The position numbers were made by a program, and so were the translations under genes. The notes under the pieces were generated by a model. That model was not told where the DNA came from and searched no databases. It worked only from the letters and a program-made list of their open reading frames with translations. From the NCBI GenBank assembly GCA_025800215.1, contig JAOXSC010000108.1, positions 1 through 57,452 on the forward strand: DNA of 57,452 nucleotides, written 5' to 3'. Below, one piece after another: positions 9,927-18,475 of this stretch (positions are counted from its first letter, which is position 1; each line of letters opens with the position of its first letter). This stretch comes from Marinibacterium sp. Its GTDB lineage: Bacteria > Pseudomonadota > Alphaproteobacteria > Rhodobacterales > Rhodobacteraceae.

Positions 9927-11243
9927 ATGACGTCTTCGCCGCCGCCCTTTGCCCGCTTTGAATGGCTCATTGCGTGGCGCTATCTGCGCGCGCGCCGCGC
10001 CGAAGGCGGGGTCAGCACGATGACATGGATTTCGCTGATCGGGATCACGCTGGCGGTGTTTGCGCTGGTGGTCACGCTGGCGGTGCGCGCCGGGCTGCGT
10101 GCCGATTTCGTGCAGGCGATGCTGGGCGCCAATGCCCATGTCGAAGTGCTCTATTCGCCTGAATACATCCCCGAACAGACCATCGAAGGCCAGGTCATCC
10201 CCGCCCGTCAGGGCGACGCGCTGATCCGCGACTATGACGCGCTGGCCCAACGGCTCGAAGCGGTGCCGGGCGTGCTGGATGCAGCCCCTCTGGTGCGCGC
10301 GCAGGTGATGGGATCGCACAAGGGCCGCAACGCGCCGGTGGATGTCTACGGGATCACTCTGACCGACCTGATGGACTATCCGATGGTGGCCGGGGCCGAC
10401 CGCGCCACGGGTGATCTGGCGCGCTTTGATCAGGGCATCGCCATGGGATCGGCGCTGGCCCGGCAGCTGGGGCTGGGTGTGGGCGACAAGGTCAAGCTGA
10501 TTTCGCCTGACGGGGTGCGCACGGCCATGGGGCGGTCGCCGCGCGTGTCGGTCTATGAGGTCGTCTATGTGTTCTCGGCCGGTCAGCAGTTTGTCGATCA
10601 AAGTCGCGTCTACATGCCGCTGGCCGCCGCACAGGATTTCTTTAACCGCGCCGATGCGGTGGATCAGATCGACCTGCGCCTTGTGGATCCCGAAAACCTG
10701 CAGGGCACCGTGCCCGAGATCGCGCAGGTCGCGCGCCCGCGTGGCTATGTCTGGACCTGGGCGGACCGGTTCGGATCCATGCTGAGGGCGCTGCAGATGC
10801 AGGACAATGCCATCTTCGTGGTGCTGGGCATCGTGGTGCTGATCGCGGCGCTGAACATCGTGTCGGGGCTGATCATGCTGGTCAAGAACAAGGGCCGCGA
10901 CATCGGCATCCTGCGGACCATGGGCCTGAGCCAGGGGTCGGTGCTGCGCGTCTTCTTCCTGTGCGGGGCCTGGGTGGGGACGTTCGGCACCCTGTTCGGC
11001 ATGGGGCTGGGGGTGGTGTTCTGCCTGAATATCGACAGCGTCTATGGGCTCATCAACGCGGTGTCCGGCAATGGGGTGCGCGATCTCGAAGCGTCGGGCT
11101 TTCTGTTCCCGTCGGCCCTGCTGCGCCCTCAGGACATGGCCGGGGCCGCCGCGCTCAGCCTGGGGCTGAGCTGGCTTGTCACCCTGTTTCCGGCCCGCCG
11201 CGCGGCGCGGCTGAACCCGATCGAGGCGCTGCGCTATGAATGA
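9927..11243 (+). CDS. lolE: LolC/LolE-family lipoprotein-release permease
   Basis: The 438-residue inner-membrane protein has the LolC/E (FtsX-like) layout: one N-terminal helix after [18 protein letters not shown], a large periplasmic domain, then three helices starting near [22 protein letters not shown] and ending with [18 protein letters not shown], the classic C-terminus. With LolD it extracts outer-membrane lipoproteins and passes them to LolA. The start is ATG 9927 behind AGGAG. A single C/E-type gene next to lolD suggests a homodimeric LolF-like arrangement, but a second gene may lie elsewhere, so the symbol is provisional. Confidence 0.92.
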   Translation: MTSSPPPFARFEWLIAWRYLRARRAEGGVSTMTWISLIGITLAVFALVVTLAVRAGLRADFVQAMLGANAHVEVLYSPEYIPEQTIEGQVIPARQGDALIRDYDALAQRLEAVPGVLDAAPLVRAQVMGSHKGRNAPVDVYGITLTDLMDYPMVAGADRATGDLARFDQGIAMGSALARQLGLGVGDKVKLISPDGVRTAMGRSPRVSVYEVVYVFSAGQQFVDQSRVYMPLAAAQDFFNRADAVDQIDLRLVDPENLQGTVPEIAQVARPRGYVWTWADRFGSMLRALQMQDNAIFVVLGIVVLIAALNIVSGLIMLVKNKGRDIGILRTMGLSQGSVLRVFFLCGAWVGTFGTLFGMGLGVVFCLNIDSVYGLINAVSGNGVRDLEASGFLFPSALLRPQDMAGAAALSLGLSWLVTLFPARRAARLNPIEALRYE

Positions 11244-11922
11244 TCCCGTCCTTGACCTGCGCGGTCTGCGCAAAGGCTATAACCCCGGCACGCCCGGCGA
11301 GGTGACGGTGCTGCAGGGGCTTGATCTGACCCTGGCACCGGGCGAGGTCGTGGCGCTGGTGGCGCCTTCGGGGGCTGGCAAATCGACACTGCTGCATATC
11401 GCGGGGCTGCTGGATGTGGCCGATGCCGGGGCGGTGGTGATCGGTGGGCGCGATGTGACCGGTCTGAACGATCGCGCGCGCACTGCGATCCGGCGTCGCG
11501 ACATCGGCTTTGTCTATCAGTTTCACCACCTACTGCCCGAATTCAGCGCGCTGGAAAACATTGCCCTGCCGCAGCGCGCCAACGGCGCCAGCGCGTCCCA
11601 AGCCGCCCAGCGTGCCCGCGCCCTGCTGGATGACGTTGGGCTGGCCGCGCGCGCCGACCACCGGCCTGCCGCGCTGTCGGGGGGCGAACAGCAGCGGGTG
11701 GCCTTTTGCCGGGCGCTGGCCAATGAACCCCGGCTGCTGCTGGCCGATGAACCGACGGGCAATCTCGATCCCGCGACCTCCGATCAGGTGTTCGACGTGC
11801 TCATGCGGCTGGTGCGGGCCACCGGCATGGCGGCGCTGATCGCGACTCACAATCTTGATCTGGCCGCGCGCATGGATCGGGTACTCAGGCTGCAGGACGG
11901 GCGGATCACGCCAGCTGCGTGA
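11236..11922 (+). CDS. lolD: LolD lipoprotein-release ABC ATPase
   Basis: At 228 residues it is a typical LolD/MacB-type ATPase: Walker A PSGAGKST near residue 47, Q-loop [15 protein letters not shown] (the LLPEF stretch is typical of LolD), signature LSGGEQQR, Walker [13 protein letters not shown] and switch ATHNLDLA. It overlaps the permease gene by eight bases, so the two are co-translated. Its 3' end overlaps the convergent gene at 11906 by 17 bases. Confidence 0.96.
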   Translation: MNDPVLDLRGLRKGYNPGTPGEVTVLQGLDLTLAPGEVVALVAPSGAGKSTLLHIAGLLDVADAGAVVIGGRDVTGLNDRARTAIRRRDIGFVYQFHHLLPEFSALENIALPQRANGASASQAAQRARALLDDVGLAARADHRPAALSGGEQQRVAFCRALANEPRLLLADEPTGNLDPATSDQVFDVLMRLVRATGMAALIATHNLDLAARMDRVLRLQDGRITPAA

Positions 11923-12340
11923 CCCAGACGCCAAGCGCCATCAGCGTGATCCCCGCCGCGCGGGTCAGCGACAACTGGCTGACCTGAGCCCCAAAAAGGC
12001 CGAAATGGTCGATCAGCGCGGCGCTGATCAACTGCCCGATCAGCACGAAGAACACCGCATTGCCGACCCCGAAATGGGGCGCGATATAGGTGATGCTGAG
12101 CACGTAGAACGCGACCAGCACACCCCCGAGCAGCAGATGCAAGGGTGCACCTGCCACCCGCGCCAGCGCGCCGGGTCCGGTGATCAGCATGACGATGACC
12201 GCACAGGTGGCGGCCACGCAAAACAGCACGACGGCGGCCGCCGAAGGCGATCCGATCTGCTGGCCAAGCGCCGCATTCAGCGCGGCCAGCATGGGCACAC
12301 CGATTCCGGCGGCCAGCATGATCAGGGCATATTGGGACAT
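11906..12340 (-). CDS. DMT-superfamily (DUF606/YdcZ-like) membrane protein
   Basis: The 144-residue protein consists of about five hydrophobic segments (for example [18 protein letters not shown]) and ends with [15 protein letters not shown]. Length and pattern, including N-terminal ALNAALG, match the DUF606/YdcZ family, small half-size relatives of drug/metabolite transporters that probably function as dimers. The substrate is unknown. A GGAGG-like site (GGAGGCCCC) precedes the start. It is convergent with and overlaps lolD. Confidence 0.85.
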   Translation of the reverse strand: MSQYALIMLAAGIGVPMLAALNAALGQQIGSPSAAAVVLFCVAATCAVIVMLITGPGALARVAGAPLHLLLGGVLVAFYVLSITYIAPHFGVGNAVFFVLIGQLISAALIDHFGLFGAQVSQLSLTRAAGITLMALGVWVTQLA

Positions 12341-12438
12341 CGGGGCCTCCTTCTTATGGCCGAGTCTTTGACCCTGATCATGTTTTCGTCATCTTTATAG
12401 CGCAACTTGGAAGTGTACCCGAGCGGAGGATTCTCACA

Positions 12439-12610
12439 ATGTTGCGCCTCTCCCTTATGGTCATGCCGATCCTGGCGCTTGGCTGGCTGGCCGTTGTCGC
12501 GCCGCTGCCGCATTACGCGGGCGCGCTGCGGCTGCACCTGCCATGTCTGTTATGCGGTGGGGCTGATCCTGTGGGTCTGGTGGCCTCGGGGCGCTGACAG
12601 GCCCGCTTGA
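12439..12610 (+). pseudogene. Small membrane protein gene, possibly frameshifted
   Basis: An ATG at 12439 follows a strong GGAGG nine to ten bases upstream. Its frame gives a hydrophobic start (MLRLSLMVMPILALGWLA) but ends at 12597 after 52 residues with a non-hydrophobic tail. The overlapping +1 frame through the same DNA reads YAVGLILWVWWPRGADRPA, a convincing membrane helix with a basic end, stopping at 12610. The simplest reading is a ~57-residue two-helix protein broken by one indel near 12530-12545. Alternatively the 52-residue ORF is real. Family unknown. Confidence 0.4.
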
Positions 12611-12684
12611 CCCGCGCCGCCCGATACGATCTGCTGCGCGTATATGCGGGCACTCACGACCCGCACCCCAGCGGAGCAGCCCTG

Positions 12685-13086
12685 ATGATCCACCGTACCG
12701 GTATGGTCTTTGCCACTCTTTGCGTTGTTGCGGCCTGCGTGGCGCCCAACGTGATGCCCACCGCGCAGGATGGCGCGCAGCTTTATGCGCAGAACTGCGC
12801 CATCTGCCATGGCGCGGATGCCACCGGCGGCACGGCGCCGGGCGGGCAGGCGGCGCCGGATCTGACCATGATCAGCGCGCGCAACGGCGGCAGCTTTCCA
12901 CGTGCAGAGGTGCTGTCGACCATTGATGGCTATGGCAAGGGGCGGGCCAGCGATGCGATGCCGGAATTCGGCGCGCTGCTTGAGGATGCAGAGCTGGTCC
13001 CGGTGTTGATCGACGGCACGCAGCTGCCCACACCGCGCCCGCTGGCGGCGGTGCTGTTCTACCTCGAATCGATCCAGACGCCCTAG
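12685..13086 (+). CDS. c-type cytochrome lipoprotein
   Basis: The 133-residue product starts at ATG 12685 behind GGAG. It has a lipoprotein signal with lipobox VAAC (cysteine near residue 18), a heme c site CAICH near residue 45 and a candidate distal Met in DAMPEFGALL. This is the minimal monoheme cytochrome c fold, expected to be anchored in the periplasm as an electron carrier. No partner oxidase or dehydrogenase is adjacent, so the redox partner is unknown. Its stop overlaps the convergent gene by four bases. Confidence 0.88.
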   Translation: MIHRTGMVFATLCVVAACVAPNVMPTAQDGAQLYAQNCAICHGADATGGTAPGGQAAPDLTMISARNGGSFPRAEVLSTIDGYGKGRASDAMPEFGALLEDAELVPVLIDGTQLPTPRPLAAVLFYLESIQTP

Positions 13087-13763
13087 TCGCAGATCCCGTC
13101 CAGTTCGACCCCGTCCCAGGGCAGGCCCACCGCGCCTTCGCGCGTGCGGGGCAGATCCGACACCGGAAACGCCCCGGCCAGCATGTCATGCAGGCGCTGC
13201 GTGCGCGCGGCCGTTGGCGCAAGGGTGCGGCAGCAGACATATTCTTCGACAATGGTGCCCTGCTGCTCATAGCCGAAGCTCAGGAAATCGGCGTCGGATG
13301 ACAGGTCGAACAGATAGGGATCACCGCTCTGGCCGTGTTCCTGCACCGCTTTGAACGGGTGATAGCCGGTGGTCTTGCGCTGCTGCCATTGCCAGACATG
13401 GGTCAGTTCATGGGCCAGCAGCATCGCCTGCACCAGATCAAGACGCTCCGGGTAGTCGGGGGTGTAGTCCTCAAGATACCATTTCTGCGCAAAGTGGATG
13501 CGGTTGAACAGCGCCACTGCGGCGGGGCTGACGGTGATGTAATTCTTGGTCACCGGCGGCAGGATCTTCTGCCGGCAGCTGGTGCGCGGGCGCGGATCGC
13601 GGCGCAGGGTGACGCTGCCCACCAGCGCCCCGCGCGCCAGCCGCACCCGGTCGGTATCCAACGCAGCACCGTGGATCTGCCGGGCAAAGCGCACCTCGGT
13701 CTCGGTCAGTGGCCGGCCACAGGCGGCCAGGCACATGATCAGCAGCAACGGGACAAGGCGCAT
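13083..13763 (-). CDS. Putative lipoprotein with HExxH metalloprotease-like motif
   Basis: The start at 13763 has GGAGG ten bases upstream. The 226-residue protein begins MRLVPLLLIMCLAACGRP, a lipoprotein signal with lipobox LAAC. Near residue 118 it carries AHELTHVWQWQ, i.e. HELTH, the zinc-binding HExxH motif, within a helix, and further down EEYVCCRTL, where a glutamate could be a third ligand. This resembles the DUF4157-type peptidase-like fold, but I cannot assign a family firmly. The neighbours give no clear role. Confidence 0.78.
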   Translation of the reverse strand: MRLVPLLLIMCLAACGRPLTETEVRFARQIHGAALDTDRVRLARGALVGSVTLRRDPRPRTSCRQKILPPVTKNYITVSPAAVALFNRIHFAQKWYLEDYTPDYPERLDLVQAMLLAHELTHVWQWQQRKTTGYHPFKAVQEHGQSGDPYLFDLSSDADFLSFGYEQQGTIVEEYVCCRTLAPTAARTQRLHDMLAGAFPVSDLPRTREGAVGLPWDGVELDGICD

Positions 13764-13778
13764 GGATCCTCCGGCAGG

Positions 13779-14639
13779 TCAGACCGCGCCGCGCATCCCT
13801 TCGGGCAGGGTCACGCGCAGCGGGGTGGCGTCGTCGATGGCAGGGTCGATCATCACACGTCGCGCCTTGTGGCGATAGGCCTGATTGAGCGTCCGGGCGA
13901 TCTGCGCCGCCCCATCCGGCAGCGGCACGGTGCGGGCCCGGTCGGCGCGGGCCATCAGCTTGCGGGTGATGCGGTCGGGATCCGACCAGTTGGCCCAGAA
14001 ATTGCCGGGTCTGGGCCCGTCGCCACAGGCTTCGGCCACGATGTCGCGCCGGGTCTGCATGCGGGCGGTGTAGTCTGGCGTCACGAAATGCAGATGGCAC
14101 AGGAACAATGCGGGATCGACGCGGAACGCCCCACCCACCAGCCCGTGCCCGCCCAGCGTATAGCGCAGCGGTTCGGCAGCGATGCAGGGCTTGCTGTATT
14201 TGGCGGACACCAGCGCATGGGGGTACCGCCCCAGAACCGTCTTGGCCCCGGTGGCATCGGCCAGCGGCAACAGGTTCAGCCCGATCGGTGCCAGCGTACC
14301 GGGCCCGGCCTGCGCCAGATGATCGGCCAGCGTGGGGGCCGTCCCGTGATAGAGCAGCAGCTCATCCACATCGCTGACCACCACCCGGTCGAAAAAACCC
14401 AGCAGCCCCGACGCCATCTGCCCCAGCAGATCCCAGCGTCGGCGCGTGAGATCGGCAGGCAGCGTGTCGCGCGGGACGTGGACCACGTTGCACCCGCAGG
14501 CGATGGCGTCGATCTTCGGGTCGCCACCGTGATTGATCACATAGAGCTGCGAGCGGGGCACAAAACGGCCATGATGCGCCACCCATTTTTCCAGCAGCCA
14601 GTGATCGCGCCAGACCATGGTCAGGAACGCGATCTTCAT
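13779..14639 (-). CDS. Glycosyltransferase family 2-like protein
   Basis: The 286-residue protein begins MKIAFLTMVWRDHWLLEKWV and carries a DxD-like motif in VVVSDVDELLLYHG near residue 92, as in GT2/GT92-like transferases that handle a fixed, wobbling nucleotide-sugar fold. It has no signal or membrane segment. Its ATG overlaps the FkbM methyltransferase stop (ATGA), so the two are co-translated, pointing to joint modification of a surface glycan. The same type of domain recurs at 45376. Confidence 0.82.
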   Translation of the reverse strand: MKIAFLTMVWRDHWLLEKWVAHHGRFVPRSQLYVINHGGDPKIDAIACGCNVVHVPRDTLPADLTRRRWDLLGQMASGLLGFFDRVVVSDVDELLLYHGTAPTLADHLAQAGPGTLAPIGLNLLPLADATGAKTVLGRYPHALVSAKYSKPCIAAEPLRYTLGGHGLVGGAFRVDPALFLCHLHFVTPDYTARMQTRRDIVAEACGDGPRPGNFWANWSDPDRITRKLMARADRARTVPLPDGAAQIARTLNQAYRHKARRVMIDPAIDDATPLRVTLPEGMRGAV

Positions 14640-15460
14640 CCCGGATCCGCCCGTTCGAACAGCAGGTTGTCGCCAAAATCGCGCACCCGCTCATAGCCGC
14701 GACCGGCCAGCAGATCAAAAAGCGGATAGCGCCAGGTCGCGCGATGCTCGATCTCGAAATAGATGCGTTGGGGCAGGGGGGCACCGGGGGTTTGCAGCAG
14801 CGGCGCGATGACCCGATCTTCGAGCCCTTCGACATCGACCTTGAGCAGGTCGATCCGCGTGATCGCGGCATCGGCAAGGCAATCGGGCAGAGGGCGCAGC
14901 GTGACGTCGATCCTGCGGCCATCGGCGTGATAGGCGCTGCCCACGCGGCCCTGACCATGGTTGCCGTAGCTTGGAAAATGCAGCTGTTCCAGCCCGTTGC
15001 GATCCGACACGGCCATGGGCGACAGCGTGATGCCGGGGATGCGGTTCAGCGCGATGTTGCGTTGCAGCCGGGCGGCCATGTCGGGGTTGGGTTCAAACAG
15101 CAGGGCGCGGCTGCCGGGGCCTGCGGCGCGCAGGATCGGCAGCGAAAAGGCCCCTGCATTGGCACCCACATCGACCAGCACCATGGGCCGGCCTGCGTAG
15201 AGGTCACACAGATATGCGGTGGCGTCGTGTTCAGGCAACCGCCCATCACGCCAGATGATGTATTCGGTCCAGTTGTCCGACGGGGTCAGCGCAAAGTCGC
15301 ACCCCAGAACGCGCGCACCGGCCGGGGGCAGGATCCGGCGCAGATCGCGCAGGATCCGGGGCTTGTGCGCCAGATGCGCCCAGATTTCGCGCAGTTTGGC
15401 ATCGACGGCGGCGGCCGCGTCGGGGCTGGGATCGGTTTGGGTCATGGCCGGTTCATACAT
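14636..15460 (-). CDS. FkbM-family methyltransferase
   Basis: The core of about 274 residues shows the SAM-binding motif VLVDVGANAGAFSLPILRAAG near residue 90, VLLFEPNPDMAARLQRNI-type motif II (LLFEPNPDMAARL seen) and DLLKVDVEGLEDRVI, all typical of FkbM O-methyltransferases, many of which act on glycans or secondary metabolites. The start is uncertain: GTG 15493, ATG 15460 (MYEPAMTQ, chosen) or ATG 15445 (MTQTDPSP); none has a strong ribosome site. It is coupled to the downstream glycosyltransferase by ATGA. Confidence 0.88.
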   Translation of the reverse strand: MYEPAMTQTDPSPDAAAAVDAKLREIWAHLAHKPRILRDLRRILPPAGARVLGCDFALTPSDNWTEYIIWRDGRLPEHDATAYLCDLYAGRPMVLVDVGANAGAFSLPILRAAGPGSRALLFEPNPDMAARLQRNIALNRIPGITLSPMAVSDRNGLEQLHFPSYGNHGQGRVGSAYHADGRRIDVTLRPLPDCLADAAITRIDLLKVDVEGLEDRVIAPLLQTPGAPLPQRIYFEIEHRATWRYPLFDLLAGRGYERVRDFGDNLLFERADPG

Positions 15461-15605
15461 CCCGAAAACAGTAAGCAATTGGTTATGATCCACGGAATGG
15501 GACCATCAAACCAGCACAAAAACTTTGCTTGTCAGCGCGCAGCCTGCCGCCTAACGTTTCGCCGTGGCGGCGCAAACGCCGTCTTGCAGCGTAAGGGAGC
15601 GGGTT

Positions 15606-16172
15606 ATGAAACGCGGTGTTTTTGGTGTGGTGTCAGCGGTTGCTTTGATGGTTGCGGGGGCCTGTCTGGCGCAGCCGATCGAGCTGTCTCCGGCCAATCC
15701 GCAGCCCAAGGGGCTCAAGCAGGGGCTTGCGGTGGAGTATGCCAAGGCGCGCGTGCGCTCGATCCGCGAGGCCCGTTCGGCCCTGAAAAAGGCAAAGCCG
15801 GGTCAGCCCCTGAGCGGGCTTGACTATCGCGACACCAGCAAGGGCGATCCGACCCTGACGGCGGGCCGTGCCTTTCGTGTGACCGCCAATATCGACGGCT
15901 ATATCAAATTCCCCAAGGCCGGGATCTATGAGCTGGAATTCTATTCCAATGACGGGATCGAAGCGCGCATCGACGGCAAGGTCGTGGCCGATCACGACGG
16001 CATCCACCCGTGTGAACGCACGCGCATTGTCGAAGTGTCGGTGCCGCGCGCGGGCTACTATCCTCTCGACATCACCTATTTCCAGAAGGAAGGCACCTCC
16101 TGCCTGATGATGAAATGGGCCGAAAAGGGCAAGGCGCTGACCTGGACGCCGAATTCCGCCTTCGGCTACTGA
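15606..16172 (+). CDS. Secreted PA14-domain-like protein
   Basis: The start at 15606 follows AAGGGAG. The 188-residue product has a Sec signal peptide (VVSAVALMVAGACLAQ) and a PA14-like beta domain (TANIDGYIKFPKAGIYELEF, then SNDGIEARIDGKVVADHDG). PA14 folds are commonly carbohydrate-binding or accessory modules; here it is the whole mature protein. Two cysteines (HPCERT and TSCLMM) could form a disulfide. The gene stands alone; the function is unknown. Confidence 0.82.
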   Translation: MKRGVFGVVSAVALMVAGACLAQPIELSPANPQPKGLKQGLAVEYAKARVRSIREARSALKKAKPGQPLSGLDYRDTSKGDPTLTAGRAFRVTANIDGYIKFPKAGIYELEFYSNDGIEARIDGKVVADHDGIHPCERTRIVEVSVPRAGYYPLDITYFQKEGTSCLMMKWAEKGKALTWTPNSAFGY

Positions 16173-16183
16173 TCCACGTGTCA

Positions 16184-16197
16184 GGGGGGGGGGGGGG
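16184..16197 (+). repeat. Poly-G tract, 14 bases
   Basis: Fourteen consecutive G lie 12 bases after the PA14 gene stop and 39 bases before the next start. They are flanked by TCA and CGCCCTGA, so TCAGGG / CCCTGA can pair around the run as a weak hairpin followed by TTT. Such runs are prone to length change. Confidence 0.9.
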
Positions 16198-16236
16198 CGC
16201 CCTGATTTGATCAACTGAGAAAAGGGAACGCACGCA

Positions 16237-16608
16237 ATGGGTTGCTGCTGGACCGCATGCAGGGCTGCCTGCGCGGCATTGGTGATGTCAGTGTCTGGGA
16301 GCGTGGCCGTTGCTTCGCCTCCGCCCGATTTCACCTGTGATCTGACGCCCGATCCCAAGATCACCCTGCGCTTTGGAGAGGTGAGCTATCCGCTGACCGG
16401 CAACCTCTACTATACCGATGGCGAGCGGATGGCCTTTACCGCCTATCCCACAAGCGATGCCGAATGGTGGCCGCAGGTGCCAAGTGCGAGCGGTCAGAAA
16501 TTCGAAAAGGACGGGATCACCGTGTTCCTCAAGGGGGATGAAGGTCTGCTGGAACTGCCCGACGGATCCAGCTTTTCCTGTGTCCGCGCCACCGGGGGCG
16601 GCGCCTGA
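16237..16608 (+). CDS. MliC/PliC-like C-type lysozyme inhibitor
   Basis: The 123-residue protein has an N-terminal hydrophobic signal ending near AVASPPP, then FTCDLTPDP and SASGQKFEKDGITVFLKGD-like sequence closing with SSFSC. The spacing of the two cysteines and the SASG..F motif resemble MliC/PliC, in which the conserved Ser and a basic residue plug the lysozyme active site. The similarity is by eye only, so the role (protecting peptidoglycan from host or predator lysozyme) is inferred. The poly-G tract lies in its 5' region. Confidence 0.7.
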   Translation: MGCCWTACRAACAALVMSVSGSVAVASPPPDFTCDLTPDPKITLRFGEVSYPLTGNLYYTDGERMAFTAYPTSDAEWWPQVPSASGQKFEKDGITVFLKGDEGLLELPDGSSFSCVRATGGGA

Positions 16609-16623
16609 GCCTGGCGGGCCTTG

Positions 16624-16644
16624 CCCCGGCGCGTATCGCCGGGG
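16624..16644. terminator. Hairpin between convergent genes
   Basis: A perfect eight-base-pair stem (CCCCGGCG / CGCCGGGG, five-base loop) sits between two convergent stops (16608 and 16654). It lacks a clear T-tract on either strand, so a terminator role is only likely from position. Confidence 0.45.
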
Positions 16645-16653
16645 ATCTGATTG

Positions 16654-17127
16654 TCAGGGCTGATAGGGCAGCGACGAATGGTGCAGAACGATGCGCAGCG
16701 TGCCTGCGGCATCTTTCTTGTAGCCAAAGCTCTTGTCGACCTTGGTCACGGCCCCATCCTTGTCAGTCAGGATGACCCAGCCCATCCACATCGCCACATC
16801 GCCGTCGATGAATTCGGCCGCTGTGACGCTGTCCATGGCGCGCCAGCCGCGGATGCCAAAGCCGCCATCCAGCGGAAAATTGGCATCGTGGCCGACAAAG
16901 TAGGACAGCGCGCCCTGCCGGGTCGGGCGAAAGGTCTGATCGCCGCTGGCAAGTGTGGGTTTGAACAGGACCGGCCCCATGTCATAGCCATAGGCGGTGT
17001 CGATGACGGTTTCGGCACAGGGGCGTGCGGCGTCGATGCCGCCGTCCTCATAGGCTTTGGCGATGGCAATCAGCCCGTCGCCCCAGGCCTGACGCGCCGC
17101 ACCCAACTCTTGCGAGGTGATGGTCAT
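16654..17127 (-). CDS. SnoaL/NTF2-like protein of unknown function
   Basis: The start at 17127 (MTITSQELGAARQAWGDGLI) has AGGAG seven to twelve bases upstream. The frame continues open upstream but loses protein character. The 157-residue product has an NTF2-like pattern: N-terminal helices, then beta strands WRAMDSVTAAEFIDGDVAMW and KVDKSFGYKKDAAGTLRIV ending in LHHSSLPYQP. Homologues in roseobacters have been labelled phosphoribosyl-AMP cyclohydrolase; I see no basis for that activity here. Single-gene transcription is likely, as no co-directional gene is adjacent. Confidence 0.78.
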   Translation of the reverse strand: MTITSQELGAARQAWGDGLIAIAKAYEDGGIDAARPCAETVIDTAYGYDMGPVLFKPTLASGDQTFRPTRQGALSYFVGHDANFPLDGGFGIRGWRAMDSVTAAEFIDGDVAMWMGWVILTDKDGAVTKVDKSFGYKKDAAGTLRIVLHHSSLPYQP

Positions 17128-17424
17128 GTGTGATCCTCTCCTATCGTCTTGGTTGGGAGAGGGTAATGGCGGGTTCCGACATGCAAAACAAGATGTTCCG
17201 TTGCGGGTGGCCCGGCATTCCCGGTGGGCCGGGCGGCAGGGGCGGCCCCGCAGTACCTGTGTTCGCATGCGTGTTCGCCGGATCCACGTGACGGATGATG
17301 TTGAACAGGGTATGGGGTTCGTGTTTGGTTGCGCATAAGGACGCGCCTGACGCGGCACGTCATCTGCGCGACACCCGATGGTGCATGGATGCGTTCGGGT
17401 ATGAGTGTTGAACTGGAGGTTGAT

Positions 17425-18369
17425 ATGGTTCACAGACGCGAATTCATGCTGGGGGCGGGGCTGCTTGCGGGCCTGTCCGCGCTTGGCTGGCGGGTGGCGC
17501 CTGCGGGGGCCGAAGGGCTGGTGGCCGCGCGCCAATACGCGGTTGGCGATGCAACGGTGACAGTGCTGTCGGACGGGTTCATCTCGATCGGGCCGGATAT
17601 GCTGTTCGGCATCACGCCCGAAGACTTTGCCATGATGCTCGAAGCTGCGCATCTGGATCCGGCCAGCTTTCCGGCCGCCGTCAACGCCTTTCTGATCGAC
17701 AGCGGCGACCGGCGCATTCTGGTGGATGCGGGCACCGGCACCTCCTTTGGACCCACGCTGGGCAAGCTGCCGTCGGTGATGGCGGCATTGGGCATTGACC
17801 CGGCCAGCATCGACACGGTGGTGTTCACTCACCTACACCCCGATCATGTGGGCGGCGTGCTGGCCGAAGGCGGCAATCCCTTTGCCAATGCCACCCTGCG
17901 GGTCGCGCAGGCGGATGTGGATTTCTTCACCAATGAAGACATCAAGGCGCAGGCCCCCGACGGGTTCAAACCCTTCTTCGACATGGCCGCCGCATCGCTG
18001 GCCGCCTTTGGCGAGCGGGTCGAACCCTTTGACGGTGTGATCGACATCGCACCGGGCCTGACCACGATGCCGATGCCGGGTCATACGGTGGGCCATTCCG
18101 GGCTGCTGCTGGAAAACGACGGCGGTGCGCTGCTGATCGCGGCGGATGTGATCCATGTGCCCGCCGTGCAGCTGGCGCGGCCGGATGTAACGATCGGATT
18201 TGACACCGATCAGGACGTGGCGCGCGCCACCCGCCAACGGGTGTTCGACATGGCGGCCACCGACAGGCTGATGATCGCGGGTTCGCATATTGCGCTGCCG
18301 GGGATCGGGCATCTGGAACGGGCGGGCGATGGCTATCGCTTTTTGCCGGCGCGGCATCAGTACAACTGA
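17425..18369 (+). CDS. Exported MBL-fold metallo-hydrolase
   Basis: I start at MVHRREFMLGAG (17425), which has GGAGG eight bases upstream. The N-terminus HRREFMLGAGLLAGLSALG looks like a twin-arginine signal, so the protein may be exported folded via the TatABC system encoded at 55441. The metal site THLHPDHVGG (HxHxDH) is at about residue 140, with later ligands in MPGHTVGHSG and IAADVIH. The product has 314 residues. The substrate is unknown; relatives include quorum-quenching and MBL esterase-like enzymes. Confidence 0.88.
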   Translation: MVHRREFMLGAGLLAGLSALGWRVAPAGAEGLVAARQYAVGDATVTVLSDGFISIGPDMLFGITPEDFAMMLEAAHLDPASFPAAVNAFLIDSGDRRILVDAGTGTSFGPTLGKLPSVMAALGIDPASIDTVVFTHLHPDHVGGVLAEGGNPFANATLRVAQADVDFFTNEDIKAQAPDGFKPFFDMAAASLAAFGERVEPFDGVIDIAPGLTTMPMPGHTVGHSGLLLENDGGALLIAADVIHVPAVQLARPDVTIGFDTDQDVARATRQRVFDMAATDRLMIAGSHIALPGIGHLERAGDGYRFLPARHQYN

Positions 18370-18444
18370 CGCCAGACCCCCCTCCGCAGGCCGCACAGGT
18401 CGCGGACAGAGGCGACAGGTCGCAAACCTGCCCCGATGCTGACA

Positions 18445-18458
18445 GCTGACGCATCAGC
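18445..18458. promoter_or_regulatory. 14-bp palindromic element upstream of 18476 gene
   Basis: GCTGACGCATCAGC lies 17 bases before the start. Its exact reverse complement occurs at 20109-20122 upstream of the glutamate dehydrogenase-type gene. It could be an operator or a small stem in the 5' leader; which one is not resolved. Confidence 0.4.
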
Positions 18459-18475
18459 GACGGGGAGGGGTGGTC

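Noticed and set aside
17128..17424. Longer N-terminus or extra gene before the MBL-fold gene
   Set aside because: Open frames run through it in both directions but lack protein character and ribosome sites; starts at 17127 and 17425 are well supported.
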